From NCBI GenBank assembly GCA_022710975.1, contig JAKLGA010000010.1, positions 186,001 through 250,000 of the forward strand: 64,000 nucleotides of DNA, given 5' to 3'. A program made the position numbers and the translations under genes. Origin of the DNA: Myxococcota bacterium. Lineage in GTDB: Bacteria; Myxococcota; B64-G9. The notes under the pieces are model-generated. The model ran no database searches. It worked only from the letters and a program-made list of their open reading frames with translations, and was not told the origin of the DNA. Below are positions 16,870 through 25,580 of this stretch, piece after piece. Within the stretch, counting starts at the first letter, position 1, and the number at the start of each line of letters is the position of its first letter.

Positions 16870-18485
16870 TCGGGCAGCGGGAGCAGCTCCTCGTACTCCT
16901 CCTCGGCGGGCTCCGCGGGGGGCGGCAGGCGCTCGAACAGCACGGCCTGGTCGTCCTGGTAGGTCACCGTCCAGCCGGGCTCGTCGCGCAGCGCTCGCGC
17001 CAGGCGTGAGTCCGGCGGGTAGGCGATCTGCTCGATGCCCCAGCGCTCCAGCACCGCACGCCAGTCGGGCTCCAGGTCGTGCACCGCGAAGTAATCCACG
17101 AACACGTCGAGCGGGTAGCAGTCGTTGCGCTGGTCGATGAACACCTGCTGGCGCGGGTACAGGCGCCAGATGAAGGCGCCGCCCCAATTGAAGTAGTTGA
17201 ACGTCCGGCGCGGGCTGGCCTGACGCTCGAGCACGGCCAGCAGGCCGGCGGGGTAGAAGTCGGGCGAGAGGTCGGACAGCTCCTCCACGCCGGTGCGGCC
17301 CTGGTAGCCCACGAGCGGGGCCGTGGGCGCCAGGAAGCCGACCAGCAGGACGAGCGCGGCCAGGGCCGGCAGGCTGCTCTTCCAAGCGCGGCGCTCCGCC
17401 GCCACGCAGCGCCGGTGGAAGCGCGCGAGCAGGCCCGGCTCCTCGCCCGCCTGGCCGAACAGCCGGCCCACGCGACCGATCGCCTTCGGCAGGTGCCGGG
17501 CCAGGGCGGGCGCGGCCGCGATGCCCAGCAGCGGGATGTTGCGCACGGTCGAGTAGGCGAAGATGGTGAAGGCCACCAGCAGCCCGATGTGGGCGGGGGT
17601 CGGGCTGGCCATCGAGCCGGCGATGGCGAAGAGGCAGAACAGCACGAAGAAGGTGATCATGCGCCCCAGCGGCGTGTCGAAGCCTGCCGGCTGCCACTCG
17701 GAGATGTTCGTCAGGAAGCTGAGTTGCCCGGTGAAGGCGTTCTTCAGGTACATGAAGGGGAACAGGAAGCCGTACACGTGGTGGGGGGTGACCATGCAGG
17801 CCGCGATGCCCACGGCCAGATCGATCCCCAGCGCGCGCAGCGGCGCGAAGGTGCGGCGGGGCGCGCGCAGCTGGGCCACCAGGCTGGCGGCCATGTACAG
17901 CAGCATGAGCGACAGGCCCAGGATGAAGCTGCCGTGGAAGTTGGCCCAGGCGGTGAACAGCAGGAAGACCAGCACCGGCCGGAGCCGGCCGCCGGCCGAG
18001 GGCTCCTCCACCAGGTGCAGCGCGCCCAGGAAGAACAGGTTGCCGAACAGGTAGGGGCGCAGGCTGTAGTTGCCCATCATCATCAGGGCGACCATGAAGG
18101 TGATGAGCGCCGAGGCGAACGGGGACTCGGTGTAGCGGGTGGTGAGCCTGTAGACCAGCGCGCAGGCGAGCGTGTTCAGCAGCGTGCCCAGGGCCACCAG
18201 CCCGAACGTGCCCAGGTGGGCGTAGGTGACGTAGAAGACCACCTCCGAGAGCCACTCGTGCGGCAGCCAGGGGTGCGCCGGGGCGGTGAAGCTGAAGATG
18301 TTGAGGTCGGGCAGCGTGAGCGTGGTCCAGATGTACTCCCCGGCCTCGAGGTGCCACCAGATGTCGTCGGCCTTGATGTGCAGCGAGTGGGTCGAGGCGA
18401 GGGCGACCAGGGCCACCACCAGCCCGAAGATGGAGGGGATCCAGGGAGAGCGGCCCGGCGGGGCGGGGGCGGCCTCAGGCGACAT
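16860..18485 (-). CDS. Polytopic membrane protein, GT-C-like
   Basis: A 541-residue protein with about ten transmembrane helices and a soluble C-terminal third. Recognisable features are the early loop HIKADDIWWHLEAGEYI, with acidic residues where GT-C glycosyltransferases keep their catalytic aspartate, then LRPYLFGNLFF, WANFHGSFILG and TVRNIPLLGIAAAP. I infer a lipid-linked glycosyl- or similar transferase; the substrate is unknown. The ATG at 18485 is preferred over an upstream TTG (18521) because a promoter -10 box ends seven bases before it. It ends inside the convergent TPR gene (10-base overlap, no terminator visible). Confidence 0.65.
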   Translation of the reverse strand: MSPEAAPAPPGRSPWIPSIFGLVVALVALASTHSLHIKADDIWWHLEAGEYIWTTLTLPDLNIFSFTAPAHPWLPHEWLSEVVFYVTYAHLGTFGLVALGTLLNTLACALVYRLTTRYTESPFASALITFMVALMMMGNYSLRPYLFGNLFFLGALHLVEEPSAGGRLRPVLVFLLFTAWANFHGSFILGLSLMLLYMAASLVAQLRAPRRTFAPLRALGIDLAVGIAACMVTPHHVYGFLFPFMYLKNAFTGQLSFLTNISEWQPAGFDTPLGRMITFFVLFCLFAIAGSMASPTPAHIGLLVAFTIFAYSTVRNIPLLGIAAAPALARHLPKAIGRVGRLFGQAGEEPGLLARFHRRCVAAERRAWKSSLPALAALVLLVGFLAPTAPLVGYQGRTGVEELSDLSPDFYPAGLLAVLERQASPRRTFNYFNWGGAFIWRLYPRQQVFIDQRNDCYPLDVFVDYFAVHDLEPDWRAVLERWGIEQIAYPPDSRLARALRDEPGWTVTYQDDQAVLFERLPPPAEPAEEEYEELLPLPDHF

Positions 18486-18492
18486 GGGGGGA

Positions 18493-18521
18493 ACAATACC
18501 CAAGGACTCCGGGGACGGCAA
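18493..18521 (-). promoter_or_regulatory. Predicted promoter, leaderless type
   Basis: Minus-strand TTGCCG (18521-18516), 17-base spacer, TATTGT (18498-18493), ending seven bases before ATG 18485. Confidence 0.45.
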
Positions 18522-18534
18522 GGACCGCAGGGGG

Positions 18535-20898
18535 CTACGGAGCGGGCAGAGCGGACAGGGCCTGGCGGGCGAGGTCGGCCCAGCCGGAGCGATCGTCGAG
18601 CGCCAGGTAGGCGAGCAGCTCCCGGCGCGCGCCGGCCGCGTCGCCGGCCGCCGCCAAGGCCTGCCCGAGGTTGAAGCGCGCCTCGGGCAGCGCGGGCCAG
18701 CGCCGGACCAGCTCGGCGAGCTGCTTGCGCCCCGCCTCGGCCTGCCCGCCCAGCACCCGCGCCACGGCGAGATCGTTCTCCAGCCCGGGGCCGGGCGCGG
18801 CGCTCCTGGCCAGGCGCTCGAGCTCGGCCAGGGCCTGGTCCCTGCGCCCGAGGGCCAGCAGCGAGGCCGCCAGGTTCTGGCGCGCGCGGTCGGCGCCCGG
18901 ATCGCGGGCCACCACCCAGGCGAGCAGCTCCACCGACTCCTGCATGCGCGCGCGGTCCAGGGCCTGGACCGCGTCCGGGGAGAGGCCGCGCAGGCGGATG
19001 GGACGCAGGCCGTGCCTGGGCTCCACGTCGGTGCTCAGGCGGAAGCCGCCGCCGCGGGCCAGCCCCGGCGCGGCCAGCCGGTGGAGCGCCACGCCCAGGT
19101 TCGTGCGCGCCGGCAGGTTGTCCGGGAAGACCGCCAGGAAGGTCTCCAGCGCGGCCACCGCGGACTCCGGCCGGTCGCGGCCGAGCGCGTCCACGGCCAG
19201 GTCGAACTGGCGGGCGCGGGCGCGCAGGCCGAGCAGGTACTCCCGCAGCCGATCCGCGCGCTCTGCGTGGGTGGGGTGATCGAGATCGCTGGGCACCTCG
19301 CGGCCGGCGGCCTGCAGGGCCCGGTGGAAGCGGAAGGCCGCGGCCGGATCGAACCCGGCGCGCAGCGCGATCAGGCTGCCGAGCTGATCCGCCTCGAATT
19401 CGTGCTTCCGGCTCAGCCCGCGCATCAGCGTGCTCAGGCTGGTCACGTCGAAGGTCTTGCCCGCGGCCAGGTCCTGGGCGCCGCCCACCAGATCGAGCAT
19501 GCCCAGCCCGTGCCGGAGCTGCACGTGCACCAGCTCGTGGGCCAGCACGCTCGCCAGGGCGTCGTCGCTGTCGCCGAGCTCGGTGCGCACGAAGTCCACC
19601 AGCCCGCGGTAGACGTAGATGGTGCCGCCGGTCAGCGACAGGGCGTTCACCGCGTCCAGCGCCAGGACCCTGACCCGGTAGCGGCCCGGATCCGGCCGCC
19701 CGTCGGCGCTCTCCGCCAGGCGGGCGAGCAGGCGCTCCAGCCTGGCCTGGAGGACCGCGTCCTGGCCGAGGCCGAACTGGGCCTCCAGGGCGCGGGTCAG
19801 CTTGCGACCGAGCTCGAGCTCCTTGGCGCCGTCCAGGACCTCGCCCTCGTCGAGCGCGCGCACGTCGCCCGAGAGGAGCTGCAGCTTGGAGGCCGCGCGC
19901 CGGGCCAGCGGGCTGTCGGGCGCGAGCGACACCAGCTTCTCGAAGGCGCGGCGCGCCTCGGCGCGCGCGTGCTCGGCGTCCGCGCGCGGCTCCGTCTGCA
20001 ACTCCAGCCAGGTCAGCCCCAGGTGGTAGTAGGGCTCGCCGAAGGTCGGATCGAGCGCGATGGCGGCCTCCAGCCGGCGGCGGGCCTCCTCCAGCTCGCC
20101 CGCCTCCAGCTCGGCCAGGCCGAGCTGCAGCATGGCCTCCTTCACGTGGGGCGCGCGCCTGAAGGCCGCGGCCGCCTCCGCCTGGCGGTCGACGACCGGG
20201 CTGCTCAGGCACAGGCCCAGCAGGTAGTGGGCCTGCTCCAGGGACGGCTGGGCGGCGAGCAACGCCCGCAGGGTCTCCTCGGCCAGGCGGACCTTGCCCG
20301 CCGCGAGGGCGCTGCGGGCCTCTGCCAGCCGCGCTCCGGCCGCGCCCAGCCGCAGCTTCTCCAGCGCCTCGCGGGCGGCCAGGGCGTGGGCGCCCTGGGG
20401 GTGGGTTTCCAAGTAGACCTGCAGGCGGCCCTCGGCCTCGCGGATCGACTCCGGGGAGGCGCCACCCTCGGCCAGGGCCAGCGCGCACTCGGCGCGTCCG
20501 TACAGGCCGCGCTCCTGCCCGGGCTCGGCCCGCAGGGCCCGCTCGAAGGCCGCGCAGGCCTGCTGGCCCTGGCCCAGCTCCTGCCAGAGCGTGCCCACGG
20601 TGGACAGATCACCCGCGCCGAGCGAGGGCATCCCGGCCAGGACGCGCAGCTCGGCCAGCGCGGCCGGGCGCTCCCCGGTCCGGACCAGGGCCTGGGCCAG
20701 CCGCAGGTGGGCCGCACCCGAGCCGGGCTCCAGCCCCACGGCCTTGCGGAAGTGCTCGGCCGCCCGCCGCCAGTCGCCGAGATCGGCCCAGGCCCCACCC
20801 GTCTCGAGCTCGGCGCGGGCCGAGGCCACGGCGGCCGCCGGGGAGGTCCACAGCAGGACCGTCAGGGTCAGCCAGGGGATGAAGCCCGATCTCGGCAC
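18535..20898 (-). CDS. M48-family metalloprotease flanked by TPR repeats
   Basis: A 787-residue exported protein: signal peptide to about residue 24, TPR repeats (~35-330), an M48 zinc metallopeptidase core with HELVH at residues 454-458 and the third ligand in EFEADQLG near 502, then more TPRs to the C terminus. The combination resembles BepA/YfgC-type periplasmic proteases that handle outer-membrane assembly intermediates, but with TPRs on both sides and a longer N-terminal array. GTG 20898 has GGAGGAG at ideal spacing. It is divergent from the kinase gene. Confidence 0.88.
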   Translation of the reverse strand: MPRSGFIPWLTLTVLLWTSPAAAVASARAELETGGAWADLGDWRRAAEHFRKAVGLEPGSGAAHLRLAQALVRTGERPAALAELRVLAGMPSLGAGDLSTVGTLWQELGQGQQACAAFERALRAEPGQERGLYGRAECALALAEGGASPESIREAEGRLQVYLETHPQGAHALAAREALEKLRLGAAGARLAEARSALAAGKVRLAEETLRALLAAQPSLEQAHYLLGLCLSSPVVDRQAEAAAAFRRAPHVKEAMLQLGLAELEAGELEEARRRLEAAIALDPTFGEPYYHLGLTWLELQTEPRADAEHARAEARRAFEKLVSLAPDSPLARRAASKLQLLSGDVRALDEGEVLDGAKELELGRKLTRALEAQFGLGQDAVLQARLERLLARLAESADGRPDPGRYRVRVLALDAVNALSLTGGTIYVYRGLVDFVRTELGDSDDALASVLAHELVHVQLRHGLGMLDLVGGAQDLAAGKTFDVTSLSTLMRGLSRKHEFEADQLGSLIALRAGFDPAAAFRFHRALQAAGREVPSDLDHPTHAERADRLREYLLGLRARARQFDLAVDALGRDRPESAVAALETFLAVFPDNLPARTNLGVALHRLAAPGLARGGGFRLSTDVEPRHGLRPIRLRGLSPDAVQALDRARMQESVELLAWVVARDPGADRARQNLAASLLALGRRDQALAELERLARSAAPGPGLENDLAVARVLGGQAEAGRKQLAELVRRWPALPEARFNLGQALAAAGDAAGARRELLAYLALDDRSGWADLARQALSALPAP

Positions 20899-20937
20899 GC
20901 TGGATCTCCTCCCGGGGCACAGGCTGCCCGTGGCCCG

Positions 20938-20966
20938 AGTTTCGAGGGTCTGGTCGGGCCAGTCAA
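20938..20966 (-). promoter_or_regulatory. Predicted promoter of the M48-TPR gene
   Basis: Minus-strand TTGACT (20966-20961), 17-base spacer, GAAACT (20943-20938). A leader of ~35 bases carries the GGAGGAG site. Confidence 0.45.
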
Positions 20967-21017
20967 CTCCGGTCTGGCCGTCCGGGTCCGGCCGTGGTAG
21001 ATCCTGCGCCCGTGGAA

Positions 21018-22739
21018 ATGGGACGGAGCGTTCCCGGTTTCTCTTCTCCGGGAGGCTCCGGGTCCCGGGTTGTGGGGTGGTCGGTGGGGCGCAGGTTCGG
21101 CAAGTACGAGCTGCTTCATCGCCTGGGCGGCGGCGGCATGGCGGAGGTCTTCCGCGCCCGGATCCACGGCCCCGAGGGGTTCGCCAAGGACCTGGCGCTC
21201 AAGCTGATTCTCCCGCATTTCTCGGACGATCCGGAGTTCAGGCGCATGTTCGCCAACGAGGCCGCCCTGGCGGCTCGCCTGGACCACGTCAACATCGTCC
21301 GCATCCACGAGTTCGAGCAGATCGAGGGCAGGTACTGCATCGCCATGGAGCTGGTGGACGGCCGCGATCTGCGTCAGCTCCTGGCCCGGGCGAACCAGCT
21401 CGGGCGACACCTCAGCCCGGCGGAGGCCGTGGTCATCGGCGCCGAGATGTGCCGGGGGCTGGCCTACGCCCACGGGGAGCTCACCCCCGGAGCCCCGGTC
21501 ATCATCCACCGGGACATCAGCCCGCACAACGTGATCATCTCCCGGGCCGGCGAGGTGAAGCTCGCCGATCTCGGCATCGCCAAGCTCGCCTCGGGCGGCG
21601 GATCGACCCTGCCTGGGGTCGTCAAGGGCAAGGTGGCCTACATGTCGCCGGAGCAGGCGGCGGGCTTGCCGCTCGATCCGCGCACGGATCTGTTCTCCCT
21701 GGGCTGCGTCCTGTGGGAGATGCTCACGGGCCAGCGGCTGTTCACCGGCCCCAACGATCTGGCGGTGCTCGAGCGCCTGCGCAGCGAGCCCATCCTGCCG
21801 CCCAGCGCGCACAACCGGGCGGTGCCTGCGCGCCTGGATGCCCTCGTGCTCAAGGCCCTGGCGCGCGATCGGGAGCAGCGCACGGCCAGCGCCTCCGGTC
21901 TGGGCCGGGAGCTCGAGCGGGTCCAGCGGGAGCTGCCCGAGTTCGATCGGGCCGGGCTGATCGGCGACCTGGTGCGGGCGTTGTGGCCCGACCTCGAGCG
22001 GCGCGGCGGCACGGACGTGATGCCCTTGCCGGCCGGCACGCCGGTCGAGGCCAGCGCCCAGGCCCTCGAGGCAGCCGCCGGTCCCGCGGCCGAGCCCGCG
22101 GCCCTCATGCCCGAGCCCGTGCCCGAGCCCGGCACCGACGAGCCCACCGAGGTCGAGCCCGTCACCGAGCCCGCCAGCGCTCCGCCGGCTCCGGGCCCCG
22201 CCCGGTCGACCCGGCGCGTCTGGCCCGCGCTGCTCGGCCTGGCGCTGCTGGCCGGGCTGCTGGCCGGGCTGCTGGCTGCCTGGCCATTGCTGGCGCCCGG
22301 GTCGCCGGGAGATGAGGTCGCAGATGCGGGTCCGGCGGGCGATCTCGGGGGTGGAGCCGGGGCAGGGGAGGCGGCCGGGTCGTCGCCCCGGCCCGTCCTG
22401 GCCTCACCCACCGGGCCGGGGACCGGCGGGCCGGCCGTGGCCGGACCCGCGCTCGCGGCGCTCGCCTCCGCGGCCAGGCAGAGCGCCGGCGCGGGGGTGG
22501 TGCCCGCGCCCAGCGCGGAGCGCCGCCCTGCGACCGGCCGGCTCGATCTCAACGTGATCCCCTGGGCGCGGGTCTACCTGAACCGGCGGCTGCTCGGGGA
22601 CACCCCGCTGCAGGGGCTGGTGCTGCCGGTCGGTGAGCACCAGCTCCGGCTCGAGAACCCCATGACGGGCCGCGTGAAACTGCACCGCGTCCGGATCCAG
22701 GCCAACCAGACCTCGAAGGAAATCGTCGAGTTGCGCTGA
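21018..22739 (+). CDS. Serine/threonine protein kinase with C-terminal PEGA domain
   Basis: A Hanks-type kinase of about 573 residues. The kinase domain begins at GKYELLHRLGGGGMAEVF (Gly-rich loop), with the lysine in LALKLIL, the catalytic loop HRDISPHN, DLG in place of DFG, and SPEQ. Then follow a Pro/Glu-rich linker, one transmembrane helix (LGLALLAGLLAGLLAAWPLL, near residue 410) and an extracytoplasmic PEGA-like domain (VIPWARVYLNRRLLGDTPLQ). It probably senses an envelope signal. HRDISPHN kinases are common in myxobacteria. The start is uncertain: GTG 20994, GTG 21012 and ATG 21018 are all in frame and none has a clear ribosome-binding site. Confidence 0.92.
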   Translation: MGRSVPGFSSPGGSGSRVVGWSVGRRFGKYELLHRLGGGGMAEVFRARIHGPEGFAKDLALKLILPHFSDDPEFRRMFANEAALAARLDHVNIVRIHEFEQIEGRYCIAMELVDGRDLRQLLARANQLGRHLSPAEAVVIGAEMCRGLAYAHGELTPGAPVIIHRDISPHNVIISRAGEVKLADLGIAKLASGGGSTLPGVVKGKVAYMSPEQAAGLPLDPRTDLFSLGCVLWEMLTGQRLFTGPNDLAVLERLRSEPILPPSAHNRAVPARLDALVLKALARDREQRTASASGLGRELERVQRELPEFDRAGLIGDLVRALWPDLERRGGTDVMPLPAGTPVEASAQALEAAAGPAAEPAALMPEPVPEPGTDEPTEVEPVTEPASAPPAPGPARSTRRVWPALLGLALLAGLLAGLLAAWPLLAPGSPGDEVADAGPAGDLGGGAGAGEAAGSSPRPVLASPTGPGTGGPAVAGPALAALASAARQSAGAGVVPAPSAERRPATGRLDLNVIPWARVYLNRRLLGDTPLQGLVLPVGEHQLRLENPMTGRVKLHRVRIQANQTSKEIVELR

Positions 22740-22804
22740 GGGCGAGGTCGCCCTCGACCCGCTCGCCTGCGCGCCGCGGCGCCGCCGGTGCGCGGCCTCC
22801 ACTT

Positions 22805-22833
22805 TTCACTTGACAAAATACAGTGAATATAAT
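22805..22833 (+). promoter_or_regulatory. AT-rich promoter with inverted repeat in the spacer
   Basis: A perfect TATAAT lies at 22828-22833. A weak -35 (TTCACT, 22805-22810) sits 17 bases upstream and is also the left arm of an inverted repeat TTCACT-N11-AGTGAA (22805-22827). TTGACA at 22810-22815 is too close to TATAAT (12 bases) to be its -35. A palindrome spanning the -35 to -10 interval is the usual layout for MerR-family operators. Confidence 0.5.
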
Positions 22834-22868
22834 ACATCAAGAATACGACATGAAAAAGACATCAAGAA
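22834..22868 (+). repeat. Three direct repeats ACATSAARAA in the leader
   Basis: ACATCAAGAA (22834-22843), ACATGAAAAA (22848-22857) and ACATCAAGAA (22859-22868) stand in a strikingly AT-rich ~110-base stretch between two G+C-rich genes. They are candidate binding sites for the encoded regulators. Confidence 0.5.
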
Positions 22869-22914
22869 ATATAGACCAATGAAAATAGTATTTCAAATGG
22901 ATTCTACTGAATAG

Positions 22915-23466
22915 ATGACTGGGCGAGAGGACACACGCGTGCTGTTCGAGTCCGGCGAGCTGGAGCGGCTGGAGCGCGCTCACGCCGACGGCATCAGCGC
23001 GCAGGAGGTCATCGCGCTGTTCCAGGCGCGCGGCCTGCGCCTGTCGGAGGCGAACTTCCGCAAGTACGTCCAGCTCGGCCTGCTGCCCACGTCGCGGCGC
23101 GTCGGGCGCAAGGGCAAGCACCGCGGCTCGCGCGGACTGTACCCCGTGTCCGTGGTCCGCAGCATCAACCTGATCAAGCGGTTGATGGATCGCGGCCTGA
23201 CCCTGGAGGAGATCCGCGACTCCTTCGTCTCGATCCAGAACGACATCGAGCGCGTCGGGGAGGCCCTCGACTCGCTGTTCGCGCGCATCGAGGAGCGCCT
23301 GACACGGCTCCACGAGACCCCCGAAGCGTTGCGCCCCCTGGCCAAGGACGTGGAGGCGTCCCGGCGGGGAGCGTCCAGCCTCTTGGAGAGCCTGGAGAAG
23401 ATCGGCAGCCGGTTGGCGGTGACCGGCCCCACCCCAGCAGGAATCGTGCAAGGAGGGATGTCATGA
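22915..23466 (+). CDS. MerR-type transcriptional regulator
   Basis: A protein of up to 183 residues with a winged-helix MerR-like DNA-binding region ([26 protein letters not shown], then [22 protein letters not shown] and [20 protein letters not shown]), followed by a helical segment suited to dimerisation. The linker between the first helices and the wing is longer than in classic MerR. No effector domain is evident. ATG 22915 has no ribosome-binding site; GTG 22939, with GAGAGG 8-9 bases upstream, is a good alternative. Its stop overlaps the next gene (ATGA), so both are probably made together. Confidence 0.8.
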   Translation: MTGREDTRVLFESGELERLERAHADGISAQEVIALFQARGLRLSEANFRKYVQLGLLPTSRRVGRKGKHRGSRGLYPVSVVRSINLIKRLMDRGLTLEEIRDSFVSIQNDIERVGEALDSLFARIEERLTRLHETPEALRPLAKDVEASRRGASSLLESLEKIGSRLAVTGPTPAGIVQGGMS

Positions 23467-23927
23467 TGGGACCCAGCGCAGGCGACCATCCCGGCGATCG
23501 GGAAGAGGCCAGGCGCAAGGGCAGGCGCCGCTCGAAGACCATCGCGCGCAAGCAGATGCTCCGCGAGCGGAAGTACCTCGAGGTGGACAGCGAGCTGCTC
23601 GAGCTGGCCAACCAGATCCGGCCCCGCGTGAGGCGGGACTGCCAGAACGCGGAGCGTCCCTGCCTGTTCGTCTCCTGCAAGCACCACCTGTACCTCGACG
23701 TCAATCCGGTCACCGGGTCGATCAAGCTGAACTTCCCGGACCGGGAGGTGTGGGAGCTGCACGAGACCTGCGCCCTCGACCTGGCCGAGCGCGGGGGCAT
23801 GACGCTGGAGGAGGTGGGGGAGATCCTGAACCTCACCCGCGAGCGCATCCGGCAGGTGGAGGCCACCGGCCTGCAGAAGCTGCTCGAGCTGGGCGGCGGC
23901 GACGAGCTGAAGGACCTCATCGGCTGA
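23463..23927 (+). CDS. Small sigma-70 region 4-like DNA-binding protein with four cysteines
   Basis: A 154-residue protein. Residues ~113-141 ([21 protein letters not shown]) match the -35-recognising region 4.2 helix-turn-helix of primary sigma factors, but regions 2 and 3 are absent, so it cannot act as an ordinary sigma factor. The N terminus is strongly basic ([11 protein letters not shown]). Cysteines at 60, 67, 72 and 103 with His74, His75 and His100 could bind zinc or an iron-sulfur cluster. GGAGGG precedes the start codon, which overlaps the MerR-type gene. I infer a regulator that binds -35-like DNA or competes with sigma; the function is not known to me. Confidence 0.8.
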   Translation: MMGPSAGDHPGDREEARRKGRRRSKTIARKQMLRERKYLEVDSELLELANQIRPRVRRDCQNAERPCLFVSCKHHLYLDVNPVTGSIKLNFPDREVWELHETCALDLAERGGMTLEEVGEILNLTRERIRQVEATGLQKLLELGGGDELKDLIG

Positions 23928-23961
23928 CCCGGCCGGCGATCTCCCCGCACGCACGCCGGGC

Positions 23962-23991
23962 TTGACTGGGCCGCGGATTCCCTGGTACGCA
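23962..23991 (+). promoter_or_regulatory. Predicted promoter of the purH-like operon
   Basis: TTGACT (23962-23967), 18-base spacer, TACGCA (23986-23991). The predicted ~70-base leader begins just before a strong stem-loop. Confidence 0.45.
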
Positions 23992-24006
23992 CCTGGGGGG
24001 GTGTCC

Positions 24007-24049
24007 CGCAACCTGCGAGTCGAACCCCTTTTCCGCTCGCCGGGTTGCG
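24007..24049 (+). other. Stem-loop in the leader of the purH-like gene
   Basis: CGCAACC-T-GCGAG (24007-24019) pairs with CTCGC-CG-GGTTGCG (24036-24049), giving 12 base pairs with a small internal bulge and a 16-base pyrimidine-rich loop. It ends 20 bases before the start codon. It may be a leader regulatory structure; no known riboswitch consensus is recognised. Confidence 0.45.
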
Positions 24050-24068
24050 TGCGGTCCGAGGACGAGAC

Positions 24069-25580
24069 ATGAGCCTGGTTCGACGGTGCCTGCTGCACGC
24101 CCCGGGGACCGATCGGTTCCATGACCTCGCCAGGGAGATCGTGGCTGCGGGCGCGGAGGTGATGGCCGTGGGCGAGACGGCCGACCGCCTGACGCGCGCT
24201 GGCATCCCCGTCGACAACCCCGCCTCGGGGCGCGCCGCGGACGAGACCTTCCACCTGCTGCACCCCCGCCTCCTGCAGGGCATCCTGGGCGACTGGGAGC
24301 AGCCCGAGGGCCGCTCGGCGCTCGAGCGCCAGGGGGTCAAGCGCATCGACATGCTGGTGGCCGAGCTGCCCGCCGAGGTCGAGGACCCCGGCCGGAACGG
24401 GGCTCGAGCGTCCGTCGAGGCGCTCACCATCCTGCGCGCGGCGGCCTGGGTCCCCCAGCAGGTGCTGGTGGTCAGCGATCCCGCCGATGTGCCCACGGTG
24501 ATCGAGCTGCTCGGCGCGGCCGACCCCGGGGCCCTGGAGCGGCTGCGCTGGCGCATGGCGGGCAAGGCCCTGGTGGCCATCTCGCGCCTGGACGCCGCGC
24601 GCGCCGGGCGCACCGCCACCGCGGGGGGACTGCCGAGCGCCTGGTCCCTGCAGGTGGACGTCCTGGACTCCCTGCCGCTGATCGGGGAGCGCACGGCCGC
24701 CGTCGGGCTGTACGAGGTGGCGCGCTCCCTCGGTGGCGCGCCTGCGCTGCAGCTCGTGTGCGGGGAGCCCCTGACCGCCGCCGGCCTGCAGGCCGCCGGC
24801 CTGGCCTGGACGGCCGTGGAGGACGGACCCCGGGCGTCCGCGGCCCTGGCCCACCGCACGGGCCTGGTGGGCTACGCCGCCCCGCGCCAGGGCCCGCTGG
24901 CCGCGGCCTTCGAGGCCGCGCGTGCGCTGGACCCGCGCGGCGCGTTCGGGGCGGTGGCCGCCTTCAACCGCGAGGTCGACGACGCGGCCGGGCGGTCCGT
25001 GGCGGACGCGTTCCTGGAGGCCGTGGTCGCCCCGGCCTTCTCGCCCGACGCGCTGGCCCGGGCGCGGCGCCAGCGCCTGCGCCTGCTCCAGGTGCGCCGG
25101 TCCCCGCGGCCCGCGCTCCAGGTCACCGGGACCCGCTGGGGGCTGGTGCTGGAGTGGAGCCCCGCCGCGCCGGAAGGGGTCTGCCGCACGCTCACGGCCC
25201 GGACCCTGGAGGCGACGGAGCTGGAGGCCCTGGAGCGGGCCTGGCGCCTGCTGCAGGCCTTGCCGCCCGGGGCGGCGCTGGTGTGCGACGGTGAGCGCCT
25301 CCTCGGGGCCGCCGGGGCCCAGGCCAGCGCGCGGGAGGCGATCCGCCTGGCCCTGGCCAAGGCCGGAACCAGCGCCCGCGGGGCCGTGGCGGCCCTGTCG
25401 CTGCCGTTGCGCATGGTGGAGGACCTCCAGACCCTGGCCGAGGCGGGCGTGAGCGCCGTGCGGCAGCCCGAGGGGTCCCCGCGGATGGAGGAGATCCTGG
25501 CCCGCGCCGCACAGGTGGGCGTGGCGGTCCAGGTGGTGGCGGGACCGCCCGCGGCTGGCGGCCCGAGAGGTGAAACGTGA
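24069..25580 (+). CDS. Degenerate PurH-like protein (AICAR transformylase/IMP cyclohydrolase fold)
   Basis: A 503-residue protein that follows PurH from end to end: a methylglyoxal-synthase-like N-terminal part ([32 protein letters not shown] at ~63-73), then [18 protein letters not shown] (~288-304), [15 protein letters not shown] (~315-329) and [14 protein letters not shown] near the C terminus. PurH performs the last two steps of IMP synthesis, but the key residues here look lost: KTLHP has become HLLHP, the KHxxPCG active-site loop has become AHRTGLVG (~261-268), and the terminal RHFRH is missing. It may be a pseudoenzyme or a strongly diverged enzyme. ATG 24069 follows GAGGACGAG. It is upstream of purD and purE. 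Confidence 0.75.
   Translation: MSLVRRCLLHAPGTDRFHDLAREIVAAGAEVMAVGETADRLTRAGIPVDNPASGRAADETFHLLHPRLLQGILGDWEQPEGRSALERQGVKRIDMLVAELPAEVEDPGRNGARASVEALTILRAAAWVPQQVLVVSDPADVPTVIELLGAADPGALERLRWRMAGKALVAISRLDAARAGRTATAGGLPSAWSLQVDVLDSLPLIGERTAAVGLYEVARSLGGAPALQLVCGEPLTAAGLQAAGLAWTAVEDGPRASAALAHRTGLVGYAAPRQGPLAAAFEAARALDPRGAFGAVAAFNREVDDAAGRSVADAFLEAVVAPAFSPDALARARRQRLRLLQVRRSPRPALQVTGTRWGLVLEWSPAAPEGVCRTLTARTLEATELEALERAWRLLQALPPGAALVCDGERLLGAAGAQASAREAIRLALAKAGTSARGAVAALSLPLRMVEDLQTLAEAGVSAVRQPEGSPRMEEILARAAQVGVAVQVVAGPPAAGGPRGET

Noticed and set aside
12376-18357. ~2000-codon minus-strand open frame
   Set aside because: It lies antisense to several well-supported genes and its product has no recognisable domain; long shadow frames are expected at this G+C content.
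22810-22833. TTGACA with TATAAT as a simple promoter
   Set aside because: The spacing is only 12 bases. I prefer TTCACT at 17 bases as the -35 for this TATAAT.
23928-23961. Hairpin CCCGGC ... GCCGGG as terminator after the sigma-like gene
   Set aside because: The stem is six base pairs with a long loop and no T-run follows; support is too weak to list.
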